A DNA stretch of 30,000 bases from Prorocentrum cordatum (GCA_963575745.1 CAUYUJ010016482.1:623009-653008); one strand, 5' to 3'. Positions 1 to 8,949 are shown, numbered from the stretch's first letter. The notes: generated by a model not told the origin, from the sequence alone. Numbers and translations are program-made.

Positions 1-264
1 CACGCGAGGGTGCGGATCGAGACATATTTGCCCAAATAGGGGTTCGCATTGCTCCAAAGGGGGGCGTGGCCTCTGATTTTAGTAGTCAGTATGTTTTCCC
101 CCAGCCGTTGTGGAACCCCTTGGGGGATCACTGAGGGGAGGAAGAGAAAGGATGCGAAAGGGAGGAGAAGAAGAAGGATGAGGAGGAGGATGAAGAGGAA
201 TAGTACGACGACGAGGAGGCCTCTTGAAGCCCTCTTGGGGCAGGGGGTGGGTGGGGAGTATGGG
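1..264. other. No gene recognised, left edge
   Basis: This GC-rich stretch shows no convincing coding frame. From about 130 it turns purine-rich (GAAGAG-like words) and grades into the microsatellite that follows. Confidence 0.5.
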
Positions 265-495
265 GAGGGGGGGGGGGAGATGAGAAGGAGGAGGAGGAGG
301 ATGATGATGATGATGATGAGGAGGGAGGAGGAGGAGGAGGAGGAGGAGGAGGGGGAGGAGGAGGAGGAGGAGGGGGAGGGGGAGGGGGAGGGGGAGGAGG
401 AGGAGGGGGAGGAGGAGGAGGGAGGAGGAGGAGGAGGAGGAGGAGGGGGGGAGGGGGAGAAGTGGAGGGGGGAAACGGGGAGGAGGAGGATGCGG
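265..495 (+). repeat. Purine-rich GGA/GGGA microsatellite
   Basis: Nearly uninterrupted GGA triplets are mixed with GGGGA and a short ATG run at 301-318. The tract is almost pure purine on the + strand. It keeps frames open on both strands as poly-Glu/Gly/Arg or poly-Pro/Ser, which are translation artefacts. Such tracts can adopt triplex or G-rich structures, but nothing here shows a function. Confidence 0.95.
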
Positions 496-950
496 ACCAG
501 CGCAAGTTCAACATGCATTCGCGATGCTGCAATACACCCCCATCCCAGGTCTCCCTCTCGCAAGTTCCTGCCGAAGCTCCCTTTCCGTTTCAGTGAGCGC
601 CCCTTTGAAAGACCAGCGCCGCATTGGCAGGCCACTCGGAGGCAAGCCGTTCGGCCGTTCCAAAAGCGCTCTGAAAGGGCCGCGCCGCCGGGTGTATCCT
701 CCAGAACCGCTGCCAAGGGTCTTGAGACGGGAGTGAGCCCGACCCCCTCCCTTCGCGCTGTGAAAAAATCGCGACGGGAGGTTTTTCGCTCTTTTCGGCC
801 TCCCGGGGCCCTTACCGGGCCCCGGGACCGTCACAAAACGGCTCAGGATGAAAAACCCGTCCCGGGGAAGGTGTCCAGACCTTTGGGGGTCGGCGTTGCA
901 AACAAATCACGACGGCGGGGGTCAACGAAAGCGTGGGTCTCTCAGAGCGC
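496..950. other. No gene recognised
   Basis: GC-rich, stop-poor sequence open in several frames on both strands. The peptides are Arg/Pro/Ser-rich and resemble no family I know. I see no promoter or RNA gene. Confidence 0.45.
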
Positions 951-1050
951 TGGATCTTGCGGGATCCTGCAGAGCCAGGGTTGCATCGACCTTAGTTAGC
1001 GTGCAAGATCTTGCAGGAGTCTGCAGGATCCTGCAGGATCTTGCAAGGCC
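951..1050. repeat. 10-bp palindromic tandem repeat (GATCYTGCAG)
   Basis: From 1008 to 1047 the sequence reads as consecutive 10-mers of the type GATCTTGCAG, GAGTCTGCAG, GATCCTGCAG, GATCTTGCAA. Looser copies start near 951. It contains two perfect palindromes: TGCAAGATCTTGCA (about 1003-1016) and CTGCAGGATCCTGCAG (1021-1036). Confidence 0.85.
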
Positions 1051-1530
1051 TGCCTGTCCCAGGTTTGGATTGAACCAGGTCGGTACGGCAGGTTCGCGTC
1101 GTGTCGACAGGCGGCGACCCCAGCGCGTGCGTTTCAGGTTGAACGCCGCCCGTGGCCCAGAGTCGGCCCGTCGTTGAAAGATCTGGCGTTAATGGAACGG
1201 CCGATCGTTCGAGTTTGAACGATCCCCGCGGTGTCAGGAAACAACGCCGAGGTCGACACGACGCGAACCTGTCGTGGATCCCCGACGCCAGATCTCAGAG
1301 ATCCCCGCGTTACCATTGCCTGACCGAATCCCTGTCCTGCGCAGCCACGCAGCGCCGCACCGTTCCGCGCCGCACCGCCCACTTCGCGTTCCAGGGCCGC
1401 GGCCGCTCCGATCGGTCCGACTCGATCTCAATCCATGCCGGCTCGGTCCGAACCGTTCCCGAGCCAACATCGCAGAGCGGAAAACGATAGGACGGGCCCG
1501 GAGTGTCTTGGAGAATGTCGTTCCGGATTT
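1051..1530. other. No gene recognised
   Basis: GC-rich sequence with overlapping open frames on both strands and no recognisable product. Recurrent GATC/CGATC words give many short palindromes but no long array. Confidence 0.4.
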
Positions 1531-1603
1531 CGAGGTGAATTTCGCGCGGATTTTTGTGGCCAGGAATACAGACTAACAAGACATCCACGCGAAATTCACT
1601 TCG
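1531..1603. repeat. Inverted repeat, 21-bp arms, 31-nt loop
   Basis: Arm 1531-1551 (begins CGAGGTGAATTTCGCGC) is complementary to arm 1583-1603 (ends CGCGAAATTCACTTCG) with two mismatches. The 31-nt spacer could form a hairpin loop. A related word, ATCCACGCAAAATCCGC, recurs near 1640, so this may belong to a small dispersed family. Confidence 0.8.
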
Positions 1604-2036
1604 TTTTTCAGTCGCCGTTCCGGGGTTTGCATGGGCAGAAATCCACGCAAAATCCGCTGCACCCCGTCTGCAAGGTCGGTGCGATATTCCCACGACCCCG
1701 TGCGCCCCGATCTTTGTCGGAAACTTACCAGTGGCGGGTTGTTTTTCAATCCCAAGACTTTGTGAGGGTCGGGGACGACGTCCAGGTGGCGTGATGTTTC
1801 CCAGGGAAGCAGCGAAACATGTATACACCAGGATCCCGTATACACCAGGCTCCGCTTTCTTTTGCAGACTTCAGTGCGTGGCTGGAAAGAGCGTCGGTGT
1901 ATAGAGTTCGGCTCCAGGACATCCGCTGATTATTGGTGTGGGAGCGTCGCGCCTTCCACAGCATATTAGCCATCGGAGCCCAAGAGACTCGGGGCACCCT
2001 GGAGGCAAGCAGGGTGTTTCTTGGCATGGGCCTCCA
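1604..2036. other. No gene recognised
   Basis: Several frames are open on both strands but none reads as a known protein. A short direct repeat, TATACACCAGG, occurs at about 1821 and again, with CT at its end, near 1840. No RNA gene was seen. Confidence 0.4.
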
Positions 2037-2105
2037 CTGTAGTCGAAGAAGGAAAACGCCATAAACATAAATTTGTGGTGCTCCGCGCGGATTTCTTGGA
2101 TCCGC
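2037..2105 (-). repeat. Dispersed ~60-bp motif, copy a
   Basis: The reverse complement reads GCGCGGATCCAAGAAATCCG and continues through a CAAATTTATGTTTATGGC-type tail. It matches copy b at 2417-2480 over roughly 48 positions with about 10 differences. All copies would translate to a similar peptide of the type IQxIRAExxKF. That could mean a decayed coding segment or simply a shared nucleotide element. Confidence 0.65.
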
Positions 2106-2416
2106 GCTAGCCCTACCCCTAGTGGACCCGGAAACGGCAGGGCTGTTTTTTCACCATTTCCGAATAAGTGTCTCTTGAAAATGGAGACGGCAAAACAACG
2201 GCGATTGGAAACGCAAAGAAACGGCTCCGGAACTTGAACTAGAGCCGGAACAGGTGAAACAAACGGCGACGGAATTGGTAAAAGAACGGCATCGGAACCG
2301 GCAACAAAATTGCAAAACGGAACCGGTGACAAAAACGGCCTTGTCGTTTCCAGGGCCCACTAAGGCCCCCCCCCGGCGGCGCCTGCAGCACCGCCCCTGG
2401 CGCGCTCCTTGGTTCC
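2106..2416. other. Loose ACGG/CGGAAC-rich degenerate repeat; no gene
   Basis: From about 2180 to 2340 words such as AACGGCGA, CGGAACCGG and AAAACGG recur at irregular spacing on the + strand. This keeps a frame open without resembling a known protein. I treat it as degenerate simple sequence. Confidence 0.4.
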
Positions 2417-2480
2417 AGCGCAGATCCACGGAATCCGCGCAGATCGCCAGAAGTTTATGTTTATTGCATTATTACGTATT
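2417..2480 (+). repeat. Dispersed ~60-bp motif, copy b
   Basis: It reads GCGCAGATCCACGGAATCCG and then a GTTTATGTTTATTGC tail. It is the opposite orientation of copy a, about 310 bp away, so the two form a large imperfect inverted pair. Confidence 0.65.
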
Positions 2481-3570
2481 CCATTTACATGGTTTGAGGC
2501 ACGAGAGCAATCAGGAGCCCATCCCTCACCCCCTCACCCAGAATGCAACTCCTGGGAGCTTACACTCTGTCTCGGTGCTGGTATTCTCGCTGTCGATATT
2601 GGCTGAATCTTGATGCATCCGGCTTGCAGGCAAGACGCGGAAATAAGGAGCAGTTTGGGTTCGGACGGGGCTGGATGTTCTTTAGGTCCTTCCTTGGCTG
2701 TTCCTCTAGCTATCCTCGTGAACGAAGGCGGTTTAGGGGTCCGGAAACGGGCTTCGTTCCTTATCCAGCGTTCCTCATGTTAGCGGCCCGACTGCAATCC
2801 CGGTTAATCTGGTTTGATCCCGGGCTCCATCTTGCTTAGCCTTGATCGTTCCACCGAAGACTTCCCAGGAGTTGCCTCCTACAGTCAACCCGCATGGTAA
2901 GGATGGCCAACCTTCCCAAGGGTACCCTTGCTTCCTTGCCTCCTCGGGCCATCCTTGGCCACTTTGGTTGGCCGCGCCCCACTCGAGAAGCTTCGAAACG
3001 GCCTTCCAGGGCCCTTGCATCCTTACCGCGCATCCTTGTGATACGGGTTGACGGTAACCCCAGGACCTCACCTCTGAACCAACCCCGGGGGGCGCAGCAC
3101 GCGCGCGCGGTGCAGCGGCCCCGCTGCGCCCTCTTCCGCAGCCCGCGAGCGGCGCTCTCAAAGGCGGGGGGGGCTCTTGCCGGCCGCTCCTGCCCGGCGG
3201 CGCGGGCCACCATGTGGGATGGCACCTACGACATCGGTCTGGGGGGGGGGGGGGGCGTTTTCTCAGGGAAGGGAAGGCTACCCATACCCTTCCCTCGTTT
3301 CCCCTTTTTGGGCCTCCCTCGTCGGCACCGCTGGACTCGCCTTGAAATCCTGCTTCAGGACGCAGCCCGGGAGAGGTCCAAGGGGTAGCGGTATCGGTAT
3401 TTTTTGGTTTCCCCATTATCGAGCGCCTTCGACATCGGTCGCGGGGGGGAGGGGTTGCTCGGACGAGGCCGGGACGAGGATAAGTCCGTCCCAGAGCGTT
3501 CCAGAGCGCTCTCAGAGAGCGTTCCGAAGTGTTCTGCGAAGGCCGCGGACATGAGACATCCTCCAGATCC
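2481..3570. other. No gene recognised; poly-G run and GAGCG repeats
   Basis: GC-rich sequence open in many frames on both strands, with no recognisable product. It contains a run of 15 G at 3241-3255 and a cluster of AGAGCGTTCC/AGAGCGCTCT words at 3488-3530. A short duplicated word (CATCCTTG) occurs around 2950 and 3030. Confidence 0.4.
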
Positions 3571-3662
3571 GCCCGATTATCCTTGCCCGATGTTATCCTT
3601 GCCCAATGTTATCCTTGCCAGAGATTCTCGACTTATCCTTGCCCGATGTTATCCTCTTCCTG
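3571..3662 (+). repeat. 17-bp tandem repeat (TTATCCTTGCCCGATG)
   Basis: Copies start near 3576, 3593, 3610, 3634 and 3650. The first three are at exact 17-bp spacing; later copies diverge. A short minisatellite with no evident function. Confidence 0.9.
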
Positions 3663-3907
3663 GCATCGTCTTCGGGGGGGACGGCTTCGGGCACTGGGAC
3701 CGTTGGAGCGGGCCCGGGAGGAGAAGAAATTGCCCCCCCTCTTCGTGGACCCCGAGGGGAGCCCCCTCCCCAGACGAATCTTGGACGCGGCCCGCAGGGG
3801 TCTTAGGACTTGCTCTTCCAGAGGGGTGCAGGGCCCGAAAGGGCCCCCCCCGAAAGCCGAGGGCCGAGGGAGACCCGCCCCCGTAGAGAAGGCTAGATCG
3901 TCGGAGA

Positions 3908-4008
3908 TCGTGTCCCCCCCCTCCTTGCCTCCTCCCTCCTTCCTCCTCCTTCCCCCTCCCCCCCTCCTCCTCCTTCCTCCTTCCCCCTTCCCCCCTTCTG
4001 CTCTCGCC
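3908..4008 (-). repeat. Pyrimidine-rich CCT/CTT microsatellite
   Basis: The + strand is almost pure C/T (CCTCCT, CTTCCCCC words). Equivalent purine tracts appear elsewhere in the window on the opposite strand. Confidence 0.9.
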
Positions 4009-4154
4009 CTTTCTCCTTAGCCACGGGGCGATTTCTTTTGTGCTCGTAAAAACAGTGTCCCCCTCCGTGGCGGGAGGGGTCGGACCTGGGGATCACTCAC
4101 GTTGCATCTTCGGGCCACCTTGTTCTGCGTCCCGTGTGACTGCGGTCTTTTCTT

Positions 4155-4275
4155 GTGTTCCGACGTGGGCTCGACGCGGACTAGATGCGGATTCGGCACG
4201 GCTTCGGCACGGATCCGGCCCAGATTCGACGCGGTCGACATGGATTCGACGCGGATTCGACACGGACAATGGCGC
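4155..4275 (+). repeat. ~11-bp tandem repeat (GATTCGACGCG)
   Basis: About ten degenerate copies of GATTCGACGCG, GATTCGGCACG and GATTCGACACG follow one another. Small insertions disturb the phase. Confidence 0.85.
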
Positions 4276-4364
4276 GATGGGTCAGACGAGGGTCCCCGAG
4301 TGACGATAACGACGGTGGCGACGACTACTATTCCCACGAAGTGGAACAGTGGCATTGATCGAAG

Positions 4365-4440
4365 ATGAAACAGCAGCGTAAACACAATTTGTCGGAGTTC
4401 TGCTCGGATTCTCTGGACCTGGGCTGGCGCCTCCTGGCGG
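4365..4440 (-). repeat. Dispersed ~60-bp motif, copy c
   Basis: The reverse complement reads CAGGTCCAGAGAATCCGAGC followed by a CAAATTGTGTTTACGC tail. It aligns with copies a and b at about two thirds of positions. Confidence 0.55.
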
Positions 4441-4462
4441 CGCCTCTGGCGCCTCAACCAGC

Positions 4463-4530
4463 GCGCTCCGCGGGATCAGCGCCGATCCAAGACAAACACG
4501 CAGAGCTTCGAATGTTTGTTCTATTACTAC
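4463..4530 (+). repeat. Dispersed ~60-bp motif, copy d
   Basis: It reads GCGCCGATCCAAGACAAACA and then an AATGTTTGTTCTATTAC tail. It lies just beyond copy c in opposite orientation, repeating the head-to-head arrangement of copies a and b. Confidence 0.5.
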
Positions 4531-4637
4531 GTTTTGCATCATCGCCCAAGATGGTGCGCCTGTTGTTTCTCGGACGCCTGCATTCCCACTTTTCCCGCCT
4601 CGCACCCGCCTCCCTTGTGCACTCATATCCATTAGTT

Positions 4638-4765
4638 TTCAGACTCAGACTCACTCACGTTCAGATTCACTCACACTCAGTCTCACTCATACTCAGGCTC
4701 ACTCACACTCCTACCTACTCATACAGATACGCAGTGCCACTCAGATTCGTTCGCACTCAGCTTCA
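4638..4765 (+). repeat. CACTCA/GACTCA hexamer array 1
   Basis: Degenerate 6-bp units (CACTCA, GACTCA, TACTCA, sometimes CGTTCA) repeat across the interval. The same array type recurs at 5345-5695 and 9775-9945, always with CACTCA on the + strand. Confidence 0.9.
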
Positions 4766-4806
4766 ATTCGATATAGCAGGCGCAGCATCGGACTTAAACG
4801 CGCTTA

Positions 4807-4863
4807 CTTGGTGGTCCAATGCTCACCGCGATCTATAACAGGCGTAACAGTCGGGCGCCCCAA
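4807..4863 (+). repeat. Left flank duplicate of the 155-bp tandem
   Basis: This segment (TTGGTGGTCCAATGCTCACC onward, ending near GCGCCCCAAG) matches 5254-5311 (TTGGTGGTCCACTGATCACC onward). The pair brackets the 155-bp tandem repeat. Confidence 0.8.
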
Positions 4864-5245
4864 GTCCGCCGTTCGCGCCCAGGTTGTCGGGATGTCACAG
4901 GCGGCTTGCCTGTTTTGGTGGCCAGACTCGTTTGCGTTTAGAGCAGATTGTGAGGATGTCTCAGGCGAGACTTTGGGTCTCAGAACCCCAAGGGGGAACC
5001 GCCAGGGGGTATCGAATTCCTCCGTTCGCGCCCAGGTTGTGGGAATGGCTCAAGCGGTTTGCCTGTTTTGGCGGCTACACTCGTTTGTGTTCAGAACAGA
5101 TTGTGAGGATGTCTCAGACGAGGCACGGGTTTTAGCACCTCAGGGGGGTGTGGGGGGGAGCGTCATGCGGTATGACACTCCCCCGTTCGCGCCCAGGCTG
5201 TGGGGATGCCTCAGGCGGTTTGTCTGTGTCTGCCCCAAGTCAGAT
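4864..5245 (+). repeat. ~155-bp tandem repeat, about 2.4 copies
   Basis: The landmark CCGTTCGCGCCCAGG occurs at 4869, 5022 and 5183, giving spacings of 153 and 161 bp. Shared blocks follow in each copy: GGCTTGCCTGTTTTGG-like and CAGATTGTGAGGATGTCTCA. One frame stays open with a repeating peptide, but codon-level conservation cannot be judged from two copies. I treat it as a satellite-like duplication. Confidence 0.85.
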
Positions 5246-5253
5246 ATTCCATT

Positions 5254-5311
5254 TTTGGTGGTCCACTGATCACCGCGATACAGCAGGCGTTGCAATTAAG
5301 CACCCCAACGG
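5254..5311 (+). repeat. Right flank duplicate of the 155-bp tandem
   Basis: Direct-repeat partner of 4807-4863, with scattered substitutions and a small gap. It ends in GCACCCCAAC, equivalent to GCGCCCCAAG on the left. Confidence 0.8.
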
Positions 5312-5344
5312 GAAGCTGTCAGGGGTCCCAGGCTTCCCTTGGGA

Positions 5345-5695
5345 CTTATGTGCCCCTCACTCACTCACTCGCTCGCCTCCTCCTCCGCCTGCTTCTCATT
5401 TTCCTCACTCAGGCCCACTTGTTCACACTCAGGCTTGCTCATCAGCACTTCTTCATTCAGAGTCGCCAGAGTCGCTGGTCACATTCAGACTCACACATGC
5501 TCAGACTCACTCATACTCGCATTCGTTCATACTTTAGACACCACGCTCGTACTCAGATTCATACTCATACGCACTCCGACTCACTAACGCCCGGACTCTT
5601 TCACACTCAGGCTGAGTCAGGTTCAGACTTTCCCACCCTCAGACTCGCTCATACTCAAGCTACCTCGTACTCAGGCTCACTCAATCCTCGACGAG
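5345..5695 (+). repeat. CACTCA/GACTCA hexamer array 2
   Basis: The longest of three arrays of degenerate CACTCA hexamers, partly interrupted near 5380-5480. It translates as His/Ser/Thr-rich peptides that should not be called genes. Confidence 0.9.
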
Positions 5696-6188
5696 CCGAA
5701 ATCCTTCACATCAGTAATTTTGGGTCTCGGAGCCCACAGGGCGGTTTTTCATGTTTTCCATTCGACGTTCCATGAAGCCCGATGTCATTCCGAGGCCGCG
5801 CGTCGAACGTTTTCGATGGCGCGTCGCGTTATGCGATGTCACGTGCGTTGGGGTCGTCAAAGGCTTGCGTGCTTGTTGCGGATCGGTTGATGTGGGCTGG
5901 GGTTTCTCAGGATTGTACATTTGCTTTGCGCTGGGGCGGTTTCGACCCCCATCCCTGGCTGATCCACCCCGCGGGTAACGTCGCAGGAAGAGTTCGATCA
6001 TTTCGTTCGTAGTGCCAGCGATGCTGTCGCGGACATTGACCGCGCCACGGGGGGGGGTCGTCCAGAAATTTCCTACCATATTGCAGTGTTGGTTCTTCGT
6101 TTTGAAGAGACACCGCCCCGCGTCATTCCTTCCGGCCCCCTCCCTCGTCCTCCCTCTTCGCGTATCTGCCCCTGCTCTCCGCGTGTCT
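5696..6188. other. No gene recognised
   Basis: Open in several frames but without a recognisable product. CTTCACATCAGTAATTTTGG near 5706 is similar, in inverse orientation, to CCAAATTGCTGATGTGAAGC near 9721. Both lie at the edge of a CACTCA array. Confidence 0.4.
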
Positions 6189-6300
6189 CCGTCGTCATCG
6201 TCCATCGTCATCGTCGCCATCACCATCATCATCAGCATCATCAGCATTCTCGCCGTCTCCATCATCAATACCACCACCATCCTCATCAACATCATCAAAA
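6189..6300 (+). repeat. CAT/ATC trinucleotide microsatellite
   Basis: CATCGTCATCG, CATCACCATCATCATCAG and similar words dominate. They give poly-His/Ile/Met or poly-Asp/Met artefacts in different frames. Confidence 0.9.
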
Positions 6301-6339
6301 CACCCCCCTTGTTCCCCCGCGTCTCTGCTTCGCCACATC

Positions 6340-6798
6340 CCCCGCAAGTCTCGTGGCCTTGTGAGGTGCTCCACCGAAGGCCCCATCGGCAGGGTCCTTA
6401 GTGCGCCGCCCAGCCCATGTCGGCACGCCCCTCAGACGCTTCGTGTCCCCATGAGGAGCTCATCGGAGGTCCCGGCGGCAAGGTCCACATGCCGTCGCCC
6501 AGGCCACATTGATGACACCCTCAAACATTTCGTGCCCCTATAGGCAGCTCCACCAAAAAAAGGTCCCAGCGGCAGGTTTCCCAGGCCGCCGCCCAGCATA
6601 TTTCGGCATACGTTTCACACGCTTCGTGGCCCCACGGGGAGCTACACCGACGGCCCCACAGGCAGGGCCCACAGGCCGCCGCCCAGCCCATTCCGTCATA
6701 CGCTCACAAGCTTCGTGGCCCCATTGGGGAGCACCCCCGATGGCCCAAGCGACAGGGTCCACATGCCGTCGCCCAGCCCATGTCGTCCACGAGTGGCG
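6340..6798 (+). repeat. ~90-bp tandem repeat, five degenerate copies
   Basis: The landmark TTCGTGGCCCC (or a variant) occurs at about 6349, 6439, 6528, 6622 and 6711, giving spacings of 89-94 bp. Each copy continues with GGAGCTCCACC-like, GGCAGGGTCC-like and GCCGCCCAGCCCAT-like blocks. A lone fragment resembling the start of the unit lies at about 20838-20865. Confidence 0.85.
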
Positions 6799-6874
6799 CC
6801 CAGCACGGCTCCAAGAGCGCCCCAAGAGGCGCCGAGTAAGTTGCACCCTCATGCAAATAGTTTTTGTCACTTGT

Positions 6875-7170
6875 GGGGGTCCTCTTGGGGCCCTCTTGGA
6901 GCATTCTTGGGGCCCTCTGGGAGCGTTCTTGGGGCCTTCCCGGGGCCCCAGTGGGCCCTCGGAGGGCCCCAAGAACGTTCCCCGAGGGCCCCAAGAGGGA
7001 CCCCCCAAAGTGGTACAAAGAATTCGCGCGAACGTGCAATCTGTTGTAGGCCTTTCGGGGCCCTCTGGGAGCTCTCTTGGGGCCCCCATTGGTGGCGCCT
7101 TGGGGCCTTGGGATGGCTCCAAGAGGCTTCGGGATTGCCCCAAACCGCCACAAGACAGCTCCGAGACGGC
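6875..7170 (+). repeat. GGCCCTCTTGGG array
   Basis: Units of 10-15 bp built on GGCCCTCTTGGG, and its reverse complement CCCAAGAGGGCC from 6960, fill the interval. The lack of stops gives long Gly/Pro/Arg/Leu frames on both strands. A diverged ~60-bp motif (copy e) interrupts it at 6998-7045. Confidence 0.85.
6998..7045 (+). repeat. Dispersed ~60-bp motif, copy e (diverged)
   Basis: GTACAAAGAATTCGCGCGAA followed by CGTGCAATCTGTTG aligns with the central part of copies a-c. This is the weakest copy and could be coincidental. Confidence 0.35.
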
Positions 7171-7298
7171 CGTCGAGCACCACGGGTGAAAGCAAGTGAG
7201 GCTAGGGAACAGGGCCTCTGGTAAGCCGCCACTGCGCCCCCTGGACTACCCAGACAGCGAGGGGACCTGAAACGCCCTGGGGCTCCAGGGGCCCCAGA

Positions 7299-7354
7299 TT
7301 AGTGAAGTGAAGGTTTTTGCCATGCAAGCACCCCGAAATTCTTCACTTCACTAA
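7299..7354. repeat. Perfect 13-14-bp inverted repeat, ~28-nt loop
   Basis: TTAGTGAAGTGAA (7299-7311) is exactly complementary to TTCACTTCACTAA (7342-7354). One more G-C pair extends inward. The spacer is T-rich then A/C-rich. It may be a hairpin or a remnant foldback element. Confidence 0.85.
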
Positions 7355-7617
7355 ACCGGACCCAGGACGAACTCGCTACGCTCCAGTCCCGCGGGAGATC
7401 CAAGACTCCCGCCGCCGCCCGGGGACGTTGCTGCATTGCGGTGCTTTGGTCACTGTTAATGGCTTCCGCGGGCTGCAGCGGCTCACTTCCATGACTACCC
7501 CGACTCACGAATCCAGTGGTTGGTCTGGCTCTATGGGTTGGTTTCGTTGTGTCGGTTGATTTTATGCTTGGTTGGCGGTCGGTGGATTTCGCGTTGTTCA
7601 TTGGTGTCGTGAAGTGA
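7355..7617. other. No gene recognised
   Basis: Ordinary-looking sequence with no recognisable coding frame. It leads into the 18-bp minisatellite. Confidence 0.4.
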
Positions 7618-7820
7618 TTTGTCGTTTGGTTGGTCAGTGCCGTTTTGTTGATTCGTGCCGTTTTGTTGGTTGGTGTCGTTTCGTTGGTTGGTGTCGTTTT
7701 GTTGCTTGGTGTCGTTTTGTTGCTTGGTGTCCTTTTGTTGGCCGGTGTCGATTTGTTGGTTTGTTGGTTGGTGTCGGTTTGTTGGTTGGTGTCGTTTTGT
7801 TGCTTGGCGTCGTCCTGGCG
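7618..7820 (+). repeat. 18-bp minisatellite (TTGTTGCTTGGTGTCGTT)
   Basis: About eleven copies of the 18-mer follow one another, with one partial unit near 7757. Since 18 is a multiple of three, all frames stay open. The minus strand would encode hexapeptides of the type TNQQND or NKTTPT. I see no start context or flanking coding sequence that makes it a gene. Confidence 0.9.
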
Positions 7821-8045
7821 GCGTGGCCGATAATCGGCGGCCTGCAATGGCGCCAGGATTTGTTTCGGGCCAGCCTTGATCGCCCTCATCATTCTCATAT
7901 TCGTCAGCGTCAGCACTCGTCGCCCCCATCCGCGCACACATGCGGCCCTGGTACGGCTCTCACGCGGCCCTGCGAAGGCCTTCACTGTGCTCCCCAAAGC
8001 TTTCTGAGGGGCCCCCCAGAGGCCCCAAGAGGGCACTGGAAATTG

Positions 8046-8486
8046 TCGCTTCCAACTCCGCCAGGCGGAGGTCAACAAGGGTCTCACTGGTGCACTTCCA
8101 GGAATCGTCGTTCGATCCTCTTGGGGCCCTCCTGGGGCCTTCTGGAGCCGTCTTGGAAGCTCCGAGCGGCTCCATGAAGGCGCCGGGCGATATCGCTTCC
8201 AATTCCGCCAGGTGGAGTTAGACCAGGGGCTCACTGAGGCCCCTTTTTGCGCCCTCCTCTGCCTTTGAAAAAGCCCCGATGGGGTTCTTCAGTGCCGTCT
8301 TAGGGCCCCTAAGAGGCCTCCAGTAGGGTATTGAAGTTATCGCTTCCAACTCCGCCACGCGGAGTTGAACCCAGGGCGGCTCTCTATGGCCCTTTCGGGG
8401 CCTTCTTAGAGCTTTTCTGAGGCCCTAAGTGGGCCCTGGGAGGTGTCATTTTCACGGGCGTTGAAAGTGACACCGCGGAGGGCCCT
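8046..8486 (+). repeat. 147-bp-spaced TCGCTTCCAACTCCGCC units
   Basis: The block TCGCTTCCAACTCCGCC starts at 8046, 8193 and 8340, exactly 147 bp apart both times. It contains or nearly contains the palindrome CTCCGCCAGGCGGAG. Between blocks the units are mainly CTTGGGGCC-type sequence and align poorly. Confidence 0.75.
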
Positions 8487-8650
8487 CTTGGGCCCTTCTT
8501 GGGGCCTCTCTTGGGTCCCTCTGGGAGCCCTCTTGGTGCCGCCCTGGGGCCTTCTCGGGGCCTTCTTGGAGCCTTTCTGGTGCTCTTTAAGTGGGCCCTG
8601 GGAGGTGTCACTTTCACGGGCGCTGAAAGTGACACATCGAAGGGCCCGCT
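8411..8650 (+). repeat. ~75-bp direct repeat with internal hairpin, two copies
   Basis: Two copies start near 8411 and 8570. Each ends AAGTGGGCCCTGGGAGGTGT and then an inverted repeat, GGTGTCAYTTTCA (8442, 8604) against TGAAAGTGACACC (8462) or its truncated form (8624). The loop is 7 nt (CGGGCGY). Confidence 0.85.
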
Positions 8651-8775
8651 TTCCCTCGTAGCGCTGCCCGTGGCCGGGGCATTGTGCAGCGCATCCCTCG
8701 TCGAACGTATTTTGTCGGACGCGTGGTCGAATTCCGCCAGTTCGGTCGAGATGGTGGTCAAGCGGTTCGGTTGCA

Positions 8776-8822
8776 ATGTAGCCATGCGGATCTGAGCTTA
8801 CCATTTCTTGCCATTTTGGCGG
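8776..8822 (+). other. Possible degenerate spliced-leader-like words
   Basis: GTAGCCAT (8778-8785) and GCCATTTTGGC (8810-8820) match parts of the conserved dinoflagellate spliced leader (CCGTAGCCATTTTGGCTCAAG), which can be left in retro-inserted genes. The spacing is wrong for a tandem relict, the CTCAAG end is missing, and no coding frame follows. Probably chance. Confidence 0.15.
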
Positions 8823-8949
8823 GGATCGCAGGAGCTTTTGTGTTGTGATCAACTGTGCTCGATATATCCAGCGGCAGCGTTTCATCCCAATATATTATTT
8901 AATCGCTTCGCTCATTCCGCCGGCCCATATTGTCGCACCGTTGTGGGCT

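Noticed and set aside
49-999. A 316-codon + strand frame and overlapping minus-strand frames at the left edge
   Set aside because: The length comes from the GGA microsatellite (poly-Glu/Gly/Arg or poly-Pro/Ser) and stop-poor GC-rich flanks. No domain or codon-like structure is visible.
5046-5054. TGGCTCAAG, identical to the end of the dinoflagellate spliced leader
   Set aside because: It lies inside the 155-bp tandem, whose other copies have TGTCACAGG or TGCCTCAGG at the same place, so it arose by substitution within the repeat.
7299-8234. A 311-codon minus-strand frame rich in Thr/Asn/Gln/Lys
   Set aside because: The core is the 18-bp minisatellite, which stays open in every frame. The flanks are CTTGGGG-type repeat.
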